Shown: in pieces, positions 23,462 to 32,811 of the stretch | Position numbering within the stretch: position 1 is the stretch's first letter | How the letters are laid out: each line of letters starts with the position of its first letter | Position numbers and translations under genes: made by a program | Assembly: GCF_900113685.1 (NCBI RefSeq) | Contig: NZ_FOQG01000024.1 | Coordinates: 1-45,501, forward strand | Source: Nocardioides psychrotolerans | GTDB lineage: Bacteria; Actinomycetota; Actinomycetes; Propionibacteriales; Nocardioidaceae | Length of the DNA: 45,501 bases | Direction: 5' to 3' | The notes under the pieces: model-generated | Told to the model about the DNA's origin: nothing | What the model saw: only the letters and a program-made list of their open reading frames with translations | Databases searched by the model: none

Positions 23462-23467
23462 TGGGAC

Positions 23468-26400
23468 GTGCCGACGCCCACCTCCGCCCTCGACCGGTTC
23501 AGCGAGCCGACGCGCACCTGGTTCGGTGCGGCGTTCGCCGAGCCGACGCCGGCGCAGGCGGGGGCCTGGGAGGCGATCGGGGCGGGTCGGCACGCGTTGG
23601 TGGTCGCGCCGACCGGCTCCGGCAAGACGCTCAGCGCGTTCCTCTGGTCGATCGACCGGCTGCTCACGACGCCGGTCCCCGACGACAAGACCAAGCGCTG
23701 CCGGGTGCTCTACATCTCCCCGCTCAAGGCGCTCGCGGTCGACGTCGAGCGCAACCTGCGGGCCCCGCTGACCGGCATCCGGCACACCGCCGACCGCCTC
23801 GGCACGCCGGTGCCGGAGCTGCGGGTCGGGCTGCGCAGCGGCGACACGAGCGCGGGTGACCGACGCAAGCTGGTGACCCAGCCGCCCGACATCATGATCA
23901 CGACCCCCGAGTCGCTGTTCCTGATGCTGACCAGCCAGGCCCGCGAGGCACTGCGTGGGGTCGAGACCGTGATCATCGACGAGGTGCACGCCGTCGCCGG
24001 CACCAAGCGCGGCGCCCACCTCGCGCTGTCGCTGGAGCGGCTCGACGAGCTCCTCGACACGCCTGCCCAGCGGATCGGCCTCTCGGCCACCGTGCGCCCG
24101 CTCGAGGAGGTCGCCCGCTTCCTCGGCGGCCAGGCGCCGGTCGAGGTCGTGGCGCCACCTGCCACCAAGGAGTGGGACCTCAAGGTCGTCGTGCCCGTCG
24201 AGGACATGACGGCCCCGGGCGGCTTCGACGAGACCGCCGGCGCCGAGGAGGGCGCGGGCCGCAACACCAGCATCTGGCCCCACGTCGAGGAGAGCGTCGT
24301 CGACCTGATCGCCGAGCACCGCTCGACGATCGTCTTCGCCAACTCCCGTCGCCTCGCCGAGCGGCTCACGGCCCGGCTCAACGAGATCGCGACCGAGCGC
24401 GCCGACCTCTCGGCCGAGGAGGACGGCGGCCCGCCGGCCCGTTCGCCGGACCGCCGCAAGCTCCCCGCGCAGGTGATGGCCCAGGCCGGCCTGGCGGGCA
24501 GCTCGGCCGACGACCCCGGCACCACCGTCATCGCCAAGGCCCACCACGGCTCGGTCTCCAAGGAGCAGCGCGCGCTCATCGAGGACGACCTCAAGCGTGG
24601 CCGCCTCCCGGCGGTGGTCGCCACGAGCAGCCTCGAGCTCGGCATCGACATGGGCGCTGTCGACCTGGTCATCCAGATCGAGTCACCGCCGTCGGTGGCC
24701 AGCGCCCTGCAACGCGTCGGCCGGGCCGGCCACCAGGTCGGCGAGACCAGCCGTGGGGTGCTCTTCCCCAAGCACCGCGGCGACCTCGCCCAGACCGCGG
24801 TCGCGGTGCAGCGCATGCGCACCGGTGGGATCGAGTCGCTGCGGGTCCCGACCAACCCGCTCGACGTGCTCGCCCAGCAGGTCGTGGCCGCGACGGCCCT
24901 CGACACGTGGGACGTCGAGGAGCTCTTCGCCCTGGTGCGCCGCAGCGCGCCGTTCGGCAACCTGCCCCGCTCGGCCTACGACGCCACCCTCGACCTGCTC
25001 AGCGGGCGCTACCCCTCCGACGAGTTCGCCGAGCTGCGTCCCCGCATCGTCTGGGACCGCACCACCGGCAGCATCACCGGCCGCCCAGGAGCCCAGCGGC
25101 TCGCGGTCACCAGCGGCGGCACGATCCCCGACCGCGGGCTATTCGGGGTCTTCCTCGTCGGCGTCGAGGGGCCGGGCAAGCGGGTCGGCGAGCTCGACGA
25201 GGAGATGGTCTATGAGTCACGGGTCGGCGACATCTTCGCGCTGGGCGCGACGAGCTGGCGCATCGAGGACATCACCCACGACCGGGTCCTGGTGACCCCG
25301 GCCCCGGGCATCCCGGGCCGCCTGCCGTTCTGGAAGGGCGACACGCTCGGTCGGCCGGCCGAGCTCGGTGCCGCCATCGGCGCCTACACCCGTGAGCTCG
25401 GCGCGATGCCCCGCCCCGCGGCAGAGGCGCGGGCGCGGGCCGACGGGCTCGACGCCTGGGCGGCCGGCAACCTGGTCACCTACCTCCACGAGCAGCTCGA
25501 GGCGACCAACGTCCTGCCCAGCGACACCACGATCCTGGTCGAGCGCTTCCGCGACGAGCTCGGCGACTGGCGCCTGGTCGTCCACTCCCCCTACGGCGTG
25601 CCCGTCCACGCGCCGTGGGCGCTGGCCATCAACGCCCGACTGCGTGAGCGGCACGGCGTCGACGGGCAGGCCGTCGCCTCCGACGACGGCATCGTGATCC
25701 GCATCCCCGACACCGACGCCGAGCCACCCGGCGGCGACGTGATCGTCTTCGAGGCCGACGAGATCGAGGACCTGGTCACCCAGGAGGTCGGTGGCTCAGC
25801 CCTCTTCGCGGCCCGTTTCCGCGAGTGCGCCGCCCGCGCCCTGCTGCTCCCCCGCCGCGACCCCGGGCGACGCTCACCCCTGTGGCAGCAGCGCCAGCGC
25901 TCGGCCGCGCTGCTGGAGGTCGCCGTCAAGTACCCCTCGTTCCCGATCGTCCTCGAGGCCGTGCGCGAATGCCTCCAGGACGTCTACGACCTCCCGGCCC
26001 TGCTCGCGCTCATGCGCTCGGTCGACCGACGCGAGGTGCAGGTCGTCGACGTGGCGACCCACAGCCCCTCGCCCTATGCCCGCAGCCTGCTCTTCGGCTA
26101 CGTCGCCCAGTTCGTCTACGAGGGCGACTCCCCCATCGCCGAACGCCGCGCCGCTGCCCTCTCGCTCGACCAGGGCCTCCTCGCCGAGCTGCTGGGCCGC
26201 GCCGAGCTGCGTGAGCTGCTCGACCCCGACGTGCTCGCCGAGGTCGAGGCAGAGCTCCAGCGCCTGGCCCCGGAGCGCCGGGCCCGCGACGCCGAGGGGC
26301 TGGTCGACCTGGTGCGGCTGATCGGTCCCCTGTCGACCACCGAGGTCAACGACCGCACCACCGACGGCGCCGACGTCGACGGCTGGCTCGAGGCCCTCAC

Positions 26401-28081
26401 CGACGCGCGACGCCTGGTCGAGGTGAGGCTGGGCGGCGAGCCACGCTGGGCCGTGGTCGAGGACGTCGCGCGGCTGCGGGACGGGCTCGGCGTGCCCGTG
26501 CCCGCGGGCACGCCCGACGCGTTCGCCGAGCCCGTCGAGGACCCCCTGGCCGACCTGGTCTCCCGCTTCGCCCGCAGCCACGGGCCGTTCACCACCGGCC
26601 AGGTCGCCGAACGGCTCGGCCTCGGCACCGCCGTCGTACGCCACACGCTGCAGCGGCTGGCCGCCCAGGGCCGGGTGCTCGAGGGTGAGTTCCGACCGGC
26701 CGGGTCCGGCTCGGAGTGGTGCGACGCCGAGGTGCTGCGCAAGCTGCGGCGGCGGTCCCTGGCCCGGCTGCGCAAGGAGGTCGAGCCGGTCGAGCCCGAG
26801 GCCCTGGCGCGGTTCCTCGGTGCCTGGCAGCACGTCAGCGGCTCCGCCAAGCCCGGCCGTGGGTTGCGCGGCATCGACGGCGTGCTCAGCGCGGTCGACC
26901 AGCTGGCCGGCTGCCCCGTGCCGGCGAGCGCGCTGGAGCCGTTGGTGCTCGGCTCCCGGGTCCGCGATTACTCCCCCGCCTTCCTCGACGAGCTGACCGC
27001 GTCGGGCGAGGTGCTCTGGGCCGGCCACGCCGCGCTGCCCGGCTCGGACGGCTGGGTCTCGCTGCACCTCGCCGACTCCGCCCACCTGACGCTGCCCGAC
27101 CCGGCTCTCGTCGAGCACGCCGACCTCCACGACCGGGTCCTGGAGTCACTCACCCCGGGCGGCGCCTGGTTCTTCCGCCAGCTCTCCGACGCGGTGGGTT
27201 CCACCAACGACGCCCAGCTCTCGGCCGCGCTCTGGGAGCTGGTGTGGGCCGGTCGCATCAGCAACGACACCCTGGTCCCCCTGCGTGCCCTGACCCGCTC
27301 CGGCACCCCGAGCCACCGCAGCAAGCGCCCCCCGCCGCGCTCGGGTCGCGCCGGACGCCCGATCCGCACCGGCCCGCCCGAGACCGCCGGCCGCTGGGCG
27401 CTGCTGCCCGCGATCGACACCGACCCGACCCGTCGCGCCCACGCAACCGCGGAGAGGCTGCTCGACCGCCACGGCGTGGTCATTCGTGGCGCGGTGATGA
27501 GCGAGCGGGTCCCCGGCGGCTTCGCGGCCGTCTACAAGGTGCTCTCTGCCTTCGAGGACTCCGGGCGCTGCCGCCGGGGCTACTTCGTCGAGGGCCTCGG
27601 TGCCGCCCAGTTCGGCACGGCCGGCGCGATCGACCGGCTGCGCACCTTCTCGGTCTCGACCGGCACCCACGAGGACGGCGTCAAGCCGACCGCCGTCGCC
27701 CTGGCCGCGACCGACCCGGCCAACCCCTACGGCGCCGCCCTGGCCTGGGCGCCGTCCACGGGGGTCGCCGACGGCGACCGGGCCGGCCACCGCCCGGGCC
27801 GCAAGGCCGGCGCGATCGTGGTGCTCGTCGACGGCGCCCTCACCCTCTACGTCGAGCGCGGCGGCCGCACCCTGCTCACCTGGACCGACGACGTCGACCT
27901 GCTCACCCCGGCCGCGGCAGCCCTGGCGGAGGCCGTCGGCCGTGGGTCGCTCGGCCGACTGACGGTCGAGAAGGCCGACGGCGCCGCGCTGCTCGGCAGC
28001 GGCTCGACCCCGCTGCGCGAGGCGCTGCACTCCGCCGGCTTCCTCGCGACACCCCGCGGGCTGAGGTTGCGCGGTGCCTGA
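23468..28081 (+). CDS. lhr: Lhr-family ATP-dependent helicase
   Basis: 1537 residues, full-length bacterial Lhr with core and C-terminal extension. A 3'-5' single-strand translocase that unwinds DNA and RNA:DNA hybrids in repair. Walker A APTGSGKT (47-54), motif II DEVH (171-174), motif III GLSAT, motif IV IVFANSRRLAERL, motif V TSSLELGIDMGAVD and motif VI QRVGRAGH are visible. The core winged helix follows (GVEGPGKRVGELDEEMVYESRVGD), and the second half is the oligomerising extension, including FTTGQVAERLGLGTAVVRHTLQRLAAQGRVLEGEF. The GTG start is followed by TPAQ, the Q-motif. Overlaps nei by 8 bp, a pairing known from mycobacteria. Confidence 0.96.
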   Translation: MPTPTSALDRFSEPTRTWFGAAFAEPTPAQAGAWEAIGAGRHALVVAPTGSGKTLSAFLWSIDRLLTTPVPDDKTKRCRVLYISPLKALAVDVERNLRAPLTGIRHTADRLGTPVPELRVGLRSGDTSAGDRRKLVTQPPDIMITTPESLFLMLTSQAREALRGVETVIIDEVHAVAGTKRGAHLALSLERLDELLDTPAQRIGLSATVRPLEEVARFLGGQAPVEVVAPPATKEWDLKVVVPVEDMTAPGGFDETAGAEEGAGRNTSIWPHVEESVVDLIAEHRSTIVFANSRRLAERLTARLNEIATERADLSAEEDGGPPARSPDRRKLPAQVMAQAGLAGSSADDPGTTVIAKAHHGSVSKEQRALIEDDLKRGRLPAVVATSSLELGIDMGAVDLVIQIESPPSVASALQRVGRAGHQVGETSRGVLFPKHRGDLAQTAVAVQRMRTGGIESLRVPTNPLDVLAQQVVAATALDTWDVEELFALVRRSAPFGNLPRSAYDATLDLLSGRYPSDEFAELRPRIVWDRTTGSITGRPGAQRLAVTSGGTIPDRGLFGVFLVGVEGPGKRVGELDEEMVYESRVGDIFALGATSWRIEDITHDRVLVTPAPGIPGRLPFWKGDTLGRPAELGAAIGAYTRELGAMPRPAAEARARADGLDAWAAGNLVTYLHEQLEATNVLPSDTTILVERFRDELGDWRLVVHSPYGVPVHAPWALAINARLRERHGVDGQAVASDDGIVIRIPDTDAEPPGGDVIVFEADEIEDLVTQEVGGSALFAARFRECAARALLLPRRDPGRRSPLWQQRQRSAALLEVAVKYPSFPIVLEAVRECLQDVYDLPALLALMRSVDRREVQVVDVATHSPSPYARSLLFGYVAQFVYEGDSPIAERRAAALSLDQGLLAELLGRAELRELLDPDVLAEVEAELQRLAPERRARDAEGLVDLVRLIGPLSTTEVNDRTTDGADVDGWLEALTDARRLVEVRLGGEPRWAVVEDVARLRDGLGVPVPAGTPDAFAEPVEDPLADLVSRFARSHGPFTTGQVAERLGLGTAVVRHTLQRLAAQGRVLEGEFRPAGSGSEWCDAEVLRKLRRRSLARLRKEVEPVEPEALARFLGAWQHVSGSAKPGRGLRGIDGVLSAVDQLAGCPVPASALEPLVLGSRVRDYSPAFLDELTASGEVLWAGHAALPGSDGWVSLHLADSAHLTLPDPALVEHADLHDRVLESLTPGGAWFFRQLSDAVGSTNDAQLSAALWELVWAGRISNDTLVPLRALTRSGTPSHRSKRPPPRSGRAGRPIRTGPPETAGRWALLPAIDTDPTRRAHATAERLLDRHGVVIRGAVMSERVPGGFAAVYKVLSAFEDSGRCRRGYFVEGLGAAQFGTAGAIDRLRTFSVSTGTHEDGVKPTAVALAATDPANPYGAALAWAPSTGVADGDRAGHRPGRKAGAIVVLVDGALTLYVERGGRTLLTWTDDVDLLTPAAAALAEAVGRGSLGRLTVEKADGAALLGSGSTPLREALHSAGFLATPRGLRLRGA

Positions 28082-28865
28082 GGGCGACACCGTCTACCGC
28101 ACCGCCCGGTTGCTCGACCGTGCGCTCCAGGGCTCGCTGCTGACGAGCACCGACTTCCGGGTGCCCCAGCACGCCACCGCCGACCTCGCCGGCGGGCTGG
28201 TCATCGGCACGGTCTCGCGCGGCAAGCACCTGCTGACCCGCATCACCCGCGACGACGAGACCTGGACGCTGCACACCCACCTCAAGATGGAGGGTGCCTG
28301 GCGGGTCTTCACGGCCGGTCAGCGCTGGAAGCGACCGGCCCACCAGGCGCGGGTCGTGCTCGAGGCCGGAAGCACGAGCGCCGTCGGGTTCTCGCTCGGC
28401 ATCGTCGAGCTGATCGCCACCGCCGACGAGGCCGACGTCGTCGGACATCTCGGTCCCGACCTCCTCGGTCCCGACTGGGACGAGGAGGAGGCCGTGCGCC
28501 GGCTCCGCTCCGACCCCGACCGCCCGATCGGTGAGGCGCTGCTGGACCAGACGCTCCTGGCCGGCATCGGCAACATGTACATGGCCGAGCTGTGCTTCGT
28601 CAGCGGCCTGCACCCCCGCACGCCCGTGGGCCAGGTGACGACGTTGCCGCGCGTCGTGCGACGGGGGCAGCAGATGCTCGTGCTCAACAAGGAGCGCGCG
28701 CAGCAGACCACCACCGGCAACCTGCGCGAGCCGATGTGGGTCTACCGCCGCGACCAGGCGCCGTGCCGGCGCTGCCGCACCGCGATCCGGGTGGCCATGG
28801 TGGGACCACCCGGTCGCGAGCGGGCGTCCTACTGGTGCCCGTCGTGCCAGCCCGTCAGCGGGTGA
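28074..28865 (+). CDS. nei: Endonuclease VIII-like DNA glycosylase/AP lyase
   Basis: 263 residues. Removes oxidised bases and cleaves the abasic site. After start removal, Pro2 is the catalytic nucleophile and Glu3 the general acid (PEGDTVYR, the Nei form rather than PELPEV of MutM). HTHLKMEGAWRV and the helix-two-turn-helix LLDQTLLAGIGNMYMAELCF are conserved; the C-terminal zinc finger has CRRC and CPSC. GTG start inside the lhr end ensures coupling. Its stop overlaps the end of the opposing metalloprotease gene by 11 bp. Confidence 0.94.
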   Translation: MPEGDTVYRTARLLDRALQGSLLTSTDFRVPQHATADLAGGLVIGTVSRGKHLLTRITRDDETWTLHTHLKMEGAWRVFTAGQRWKRPAHQARVVLEAGSTSAVGFSLGIVELIATADEADVVGHLGPDLLGPDWDEEEAVRRLRSDPDRPIGEALLDQTLLAGIGNMYMAELCFVSGLHPRTPVGQVTTLPRVVRRGQQMLVLNKERAQQTTTGNLREPMWVYRRDQAPCRRCRTAIRVAMVGPPGRERASYWCPSCQPVSG

Positions 28866-31800
28866 GGACGCCCAGCCCCTCGATCCGCACCGGTCGTCGG
28901 TCCACGGTCACCAGCCGCACCGTGCCGCTCACGGGCGTCGCGAAGCCTTTGAGCACGAAGAGCACCTGCGAGCGGGGGGCGTCGTCGGTCAGCACGAGCG
29001 TCGTCAGAAGCCGCTTGCCCACCAACACCTTGACCCGGCCGTTGCCCGGCGCGGTGCCGGCCACGACGGCGAGCCTCGTCGCACCACGGACCTGGTAGGT
29101 CAACCGGGCGTTGCGCGCCTGGGTCCTCAGCGCGAACCCGCGGTAGGCGCCCGCGACCTTGCCACCGCTCCAGCCCGCGGTCGCCCTGGTCAGCGCCCGT
29201 GCGCTCTGCGGCACCGTGAAGCGCCGCGACGCCGGAGTGGCGTCGACCTGTCCGGAGGCATCGCGAGCGGCCACCCGGAAGGTGTGCATGCCTGGCTCGA
29301 GACCGCTCAGCACGACCCCGGCCGCGCTGCAGTCGAGCGTGCGCGTGTCGATCCGGCACGCGAAGGTCGAGCCCTCAGCCGACGAGGCGTAGCGGACCTC
29401 CGGACGACGCGCCAGGACGAAGCCGTGCTGCGGCAGCCCGCCGGTGATCCGCGTCTGCGGCGGGGGCCCTGCGGCCCCCCTCGTGGCAGTCACCTCCACG
29501 TCGTCGGCGGCAGTGTCGCGGGCATAGCGCCCGCCCACCACCGTCCCGACGTCGTACGTCGATCCGCTCACCGAGGTGGGCAGCTCCGCGGCGCACTGCG
29601 CGGTGCCCGAGAGCGGGCCACCGGTCACGGGCGCGGTGCACAGCGTCGCGCCGTCGGCCCGGTCGACGAAGCGGACCGTGGCGTTGGTGACGACCCCGCG
29701 ACTGCCGTCCGCGGCGTCGGTGACCGTGGTCCGGAGCTGGACGCTCGCCGTGTCGGAGGGGGCCGAGGCGGCCCGGTCTCCGGTGAAGGCCACCGTCGCG
29801 TCCTCGGCCCTGACGGTCACCGGGATCGTCTGCACGGCGAGCCCGCCGCCGGTGCCGGGCTCGCGCACCTCGAGGGTCGCGGTCGCGACCCCCAACGGTG
29901 CGGTGACCGGGCCGGTCACGGCGAAGGTCGCCGTCGCGGGCCGGATCCCGTCGGCCGTCGCCGATGTGCGGGTCGCGACGAGGCCGGGCACGCCGGCCAC
30001 GGTCGCGGTCAGCTGGTCGGCGTCGACGTCGCTCGACGTGGCGGTGACGGTGACCCCGGTGAGGGTGTCGCTGTACTGGACGGCGCCGTCGGGGGCATCG
30101 GTCACGGTGAGCGCGCCTTCGATCGCGAAGTCGGCGTCGGTGACGTCGAAGAAGTAGTTGCCCACCGCCTCGATCTTGATCCGGGCACGCGTCGTGGAGA
30201 CCGACGGCAGCGCGACCGCCTGGGAGCCGTCGTTGGGGGTCGAGGCGGCCAGGACCAGCGGGAACGTGGCGCCCCCGTCGGTCGAGAGCGAGATCTTGAC
30301 CATTGGAGCGAGGGTCGCGGCAGCGGTGCCGGCCACGTTCCAGGTCACGGTCTCCATCGCCCCGGCCTGCGCCGGGGTGCCGGCCGTCGCACGCGAGGTG
30401 GCCAGGAACGGCCCGGCCGCGGTGTTGACGGTGAGGGTGACGTCGTCGGAGCTCGCGCCGCCCCCGGTGGGGAAGCCGTCGCGGGCGGTGAGCCGGAAGT
30501 TGAGCTCCGAGCCGAGCAGGGCGTTGCCGTAGTCGGCGGTGGGCAGGAACTCCGAGAAGCACTCCACGACCGGCACGGGCACGGCGACCGCCACATCGGC
30601 CGGGGCCGACGGGCAGGAGCCTGTCTTGGCGTTGGTGTTGCCGGCGACGACCTGCGCGAGGTCGGGGAAGGTGCGCGACGGGTTGCCGTCGGCGAGGTTC
30701 AGGTCCGGTGAGGGTGACTGGAGCGACTCCTCGCGGCTGACGTCGGCGTAGCGTCCGAAGACCCGGAAGAGCGGTCCGACGGTCTTGGTGTTGTCGACCA
30801 GGGACGTGCCCTGGGCCTCCAAGCCCACGTCGTTCTGCTCCCACAGGTAGGTCAGCGTGGTGCCCGCGTCGAGGTCGCTGCCGGAGCCGGTGAGCGTGAA
30901 CGGCGTCCGGGCGGGGATCGTCTTGTCGGCCGGGGCCGTCGCGGTCGGCGCGTGGTTGGACGTGGTCTGCACCACGTTGCCCCGGTTGCCCCCGGGGCCG
31001 CCCTGCTGCTGGACGCCGATGAACGCCGACATCCCCGTGACGCTGAGCACCTCCAGGCGCGGGACATCCTGGCCCGCGCCCACGCCGGGGTTGTCGAAGA
31101 ACAGCTGGAAGCCGCCGTCGTTGGGCGTCGCGGCACCGTCGTAGCCACCGAGGGTCGGGACCCGACCGGTCAGGGTGTTCATCTTCAGCTGGAGCTGCAG
31201 CGCGTTGTAGGTGGAGTCGTTGGTGATCGTGACGGCGCGTCCCTCGAAGCCCAGCGTCACGGCGTCCGTCGGTGCGTCGAAGTCGCGGAACGACACGGTC
31301 TGCACCTCGTCGACGGTCGACGGGGTGGCGGTGACCACCGCGGTGATCTCGTCGATGCTCCGCTGCGAGAAGTAGGGGTCCGAGTGCGGCTGGAGGTTGT
31401 CCTGACCACAGATGCCGGCGTAGGCCATGACCGAGGAGCCCGAGCCGGGCTCGACCGACGTCGCGCCGTTTCGGTTGGTCAGCGAGCAGTTGACCTGGTT
31501 CCCGTCGAAGGTGTGGTTGCCCCCCATCTGGTGACCGATCTCGTGCGCGACGTAGTCGACCGCGTAGAAGTCGCCCTTGGGATCCGGAAGACCGGTGCAG
31601 CCCGAGGCCTTGCTCGATCCACCGACGACACCGAGCCCGGCGATGCCGCCACCGTTGATGCCCAGGCCGATGTGGCCGATGTCGAAGGAGTCGGCGCCGA
31701 CGATCTGCCCGAGGACGAACTCGGTGCGCGTCAGCAGGGCGCCGGTGCACCCACCCGTCTCGGGGTCCAGGTCTGCCGCGTCGTAGCAGCCGTTGAGGCC

Positions 31801-32688
31801 GCACGGCCCGTTCGGTCCCGTGGCCTTGACGAGGGTGTCGAGATTGAGGTCCGGGGTCTGCTCGATCAGCTGGAAGCGGATGGCGAGGTCGTCGTTGTAG
31901 ACCTGGTTGACCCGGTTGATCAGGGTGTTCTTGGCTGCGAGAACGTTGGCGCTGCCGAACTCCTCGGCATAGCTCGGGTCCGTGACCAGGGCCAGGCGGA
32001 AGGTGCGTCGCTGCACCAGCTCGCCGGCGCGGGCGGCCAGGTCGGTGCCCGGTGCCGTCGACAGGATGTCGGCGGTGTCGCCCAGGTCGCGCTCGACGAA
32101 CGTCTCGGCGGAGCGCGGGACGGCCGTGCCGAAGTAGCTCAGGTGCTCGGTGACCCCACGACCACGGTAGGCCGGGTCGACGTACCAGGAGCGCGCGCCG
32201 AGCGGGCCACGCACGGAGGCGTGGAAGCCCAGCGGGGTCAGGTCGAGGCGAATCGTGCGGGTCGGGTCGGTGACACCGGTGCCGGCGTAGGTGCGGATCT
32301 CCGGGTGACGTGCGGCCAGGGCGGGGGCCATGACGGAGTCCTCGACGACCGAGAAAACCTGGCTGCCGCCGGTGGGTGTCGGCACGACCACGCGCAGCGG
32401 GTCGCCGGCCACGGACCCGGTCGCGGGCGTCAGCGCCGCCCTCGCCCTCGGGGCGTCGAGCCGGAAGGCCTGGTACGCACGCGGCATGACCGTGACCGCG
32501 CGGGACCGGTCGAGGCGGAAGCCGGCGAGCCGGTCGAAGAGCCGGGCGGCCGGACGGTCCTCCGCGCGCGGCGCAGCAGCCGCGGTCGGACCCGCCTGTG
32601 CCGGGGCACCCAGGAGGAGCGGCAGCAGCGCGGCGGCCAGGGCCAGGACGACGGCGATGCACAGCGGACGGAGGGCGCGAGAGACCAC
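28855..32688 (-). CDS. Secreted reprolysin-type metalloprotease 1 (multidomain)
   Basis: 1277 residues. Signal peptide with cleavage likely after APAQA (~residue 32); propeptide-like region to ~200 (WYVDPAYRGRGVTEHLSYFG); M12-type catalytic domain with zinc site HEIGHQMGGNH (H382, H386, H392) and a downstream methionine in SSVMAY. Then an inhibitor/PA-like region, a fibronectin-like segment ending NYFFDVTDADF, an extra ~215-residue Ig-like block (TVTDAPDGAVQ ... VEVTATRG) absent from its paralogue, an Ig-like domain with two cysteines (FACRIDTRTLDCS) and a C-terminal module ending VRIEGLGVLTR. Starts at GTG 32688. Tandem with paralogue 2; shared promoter boxes. Substrate unknown. Confidence 0.9.
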   Translation of the reverse strand: MVSRALRPLCIAVVLALAAALLPLLLGAPAQAGPTAAAAPRAEDRPAARLFDRLAGFRLDRSRAVTVMPRAYQAFRLDAPRARAALTPATGSVAGDPLRVVVPTPTGGSQVFSVVEDSVMAPALAARHPEIRTYAGTGVTDPTRTIRLDLTPLGFHASVRGPLGARSWYVDPAYRGRGVTEHLSYFGTAVPRSAETFVERDLGDTADILSTAPGTDLAARAGELVQRRTFRLALVTDPSYAEEFGSANVLAAKNTLINRVNQVYNDDLAIRFQLIEQTPDLNLDTLVKATGPNGPCGLNGCYDAADLDPETGGCTGALLTRTEFVLGQIVGADSFDIGHIGLGINGGGIAGLGVVGGSSKASGCTGLPDPKGDFYAVDYVAHEIGHQMGGNHTFDGNQVNCSLTNRNGATSVEPGSGSSVMAYAGICGQDNLQPHSDPYFSQRSIDEITAVVTATPSTVDEVQTVSFRDFDAPTDAVTLGFEGRAVTITNDSTYNALQLQLKMNTLTGRVPTLGGYDGAATPNDGGFQLFFDNPGVGAGQDVPRLEVLSVTGMSAFIGVQQQGGPGGNRGNVVQTTSNHAPTATAPADKTIPARTPFTLTGSGSDLDAGTTLTYLWEQNDVGLEAQGTSLVDNTKTVGPLFRVFGRYADVSREESLQSPSPDLNLADGNPSRTFPDLAQVVAGNTNAKTGSCPSAPADVAVAVPVPVVECFSEFLPTADYGNALLGSELNFRLTARDGFPTGGGASSDDVTLTVNTAAGPFLATSRATAGTPAQAGAMETVTWNVAGTAAATLAPMVKISLSTDGGATFPLVLAASTPNDGSQAVALPSVSTTRARIKIEAVGNYFFDVTDADFAIEGALTVTDAPDGAVQYSDTLTGVTVTATSSDVDADQLTATVAGVPGLVATRTSATADGIRPATATFAVTGPVTAPLGVATATLEVREPGTGGGLAVQTIPVTVRAEDATVAFTGDRAASAPSDTASVQLRTTVTDAADGSRGVVTNATVRFVDRADGATLCTAPVTGGPLSGTAQCAAELPTSVSGSTYDVGTVVGGRYARDTAADDVEVTATRGAAGPPPQTRITGGLPQHGFVLARRPEVRYASSAEGSTFACRIDTRTLDCSAAGVVLSGLEPGMHTFRVAARDASGQVDATPASRRFTVPQSARALTRATAGWSGGKVAGAYRGFALRTQARNARLTYQVRGATRLAVVAGTAPGNGRVKVLVGKRLLTTLVLTDDAPRSQVLFVLKGFATPVSGTVRLVTVDRRPVRIEGLGVLTR

Positions 32689-32727
32689 GGTGAGCCACCT
32701 AGGCGAAGGGTGAGACAGGGGCGGGAA

Positions 32728-32749
32728 AGGTCGACGATGTCGTCGACCT
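32728..32749 (-). promoter_or_regulatory. 5'-leader hairpin/operator of metalloprotease 1
   Basis: Perfect 10-bp inverted repeat AGGTCGACGA / TCGTCGACCT with a 2-base centre, directly downstream of the -10-like box. Could be an mRNA 5' hairpin or a repressor palindrome. The paralogue has a hairpin of different sequence in the same place. Confidence 0.6.
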
Positions 32750-32750
32750 C

Positions 32751-32779
32751 CCCAACGACACCACGAAGCGGTGCTTACG
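32751..32779 (-). promoter_or_regulatory. Putative alternative-sigma promoter of metalloprotease 1
   Basis: On the minus strand CGTAA (32775-32779), 16 bp, then TCGTTGGG (32751-32758). The same boxes with the same spacing precede metalloprotease 2, and both lie 63 bp before the start codon. CGTT-type -10 boxes are typical of ECF sigma factors. Confidence 0.55.
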
Positions 32780-32797
32780 GACCTCGAAACGGGAGAA

Positions 32798-32811
32798 CCG
32801 TCGGGGGACGG
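32798..32811 (-). terminator. Short hairpin directly after metalloprotease 2
   Basis: CCGTC-GGGG-GACGG touches the TAG stop codon at 32812. Short; a weak terminator at best. Confidence 0.3.

Larger units (their letters stand above)
23141..23467 (+). other. 327-bp gene-free stretch between nrtR-like gene and lhr
   Basis: It holds a terminator-like stem just after the regulator gene and the lhr start region. A frame open for ~100 codons exists but codes a Arg/Ser/Ala-rich sequence without any recognisable pattern. Small GC hairpins such as ggggagttcccc occur; no riboswitch or RNA gene was recognised. Confidence 0.5.
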
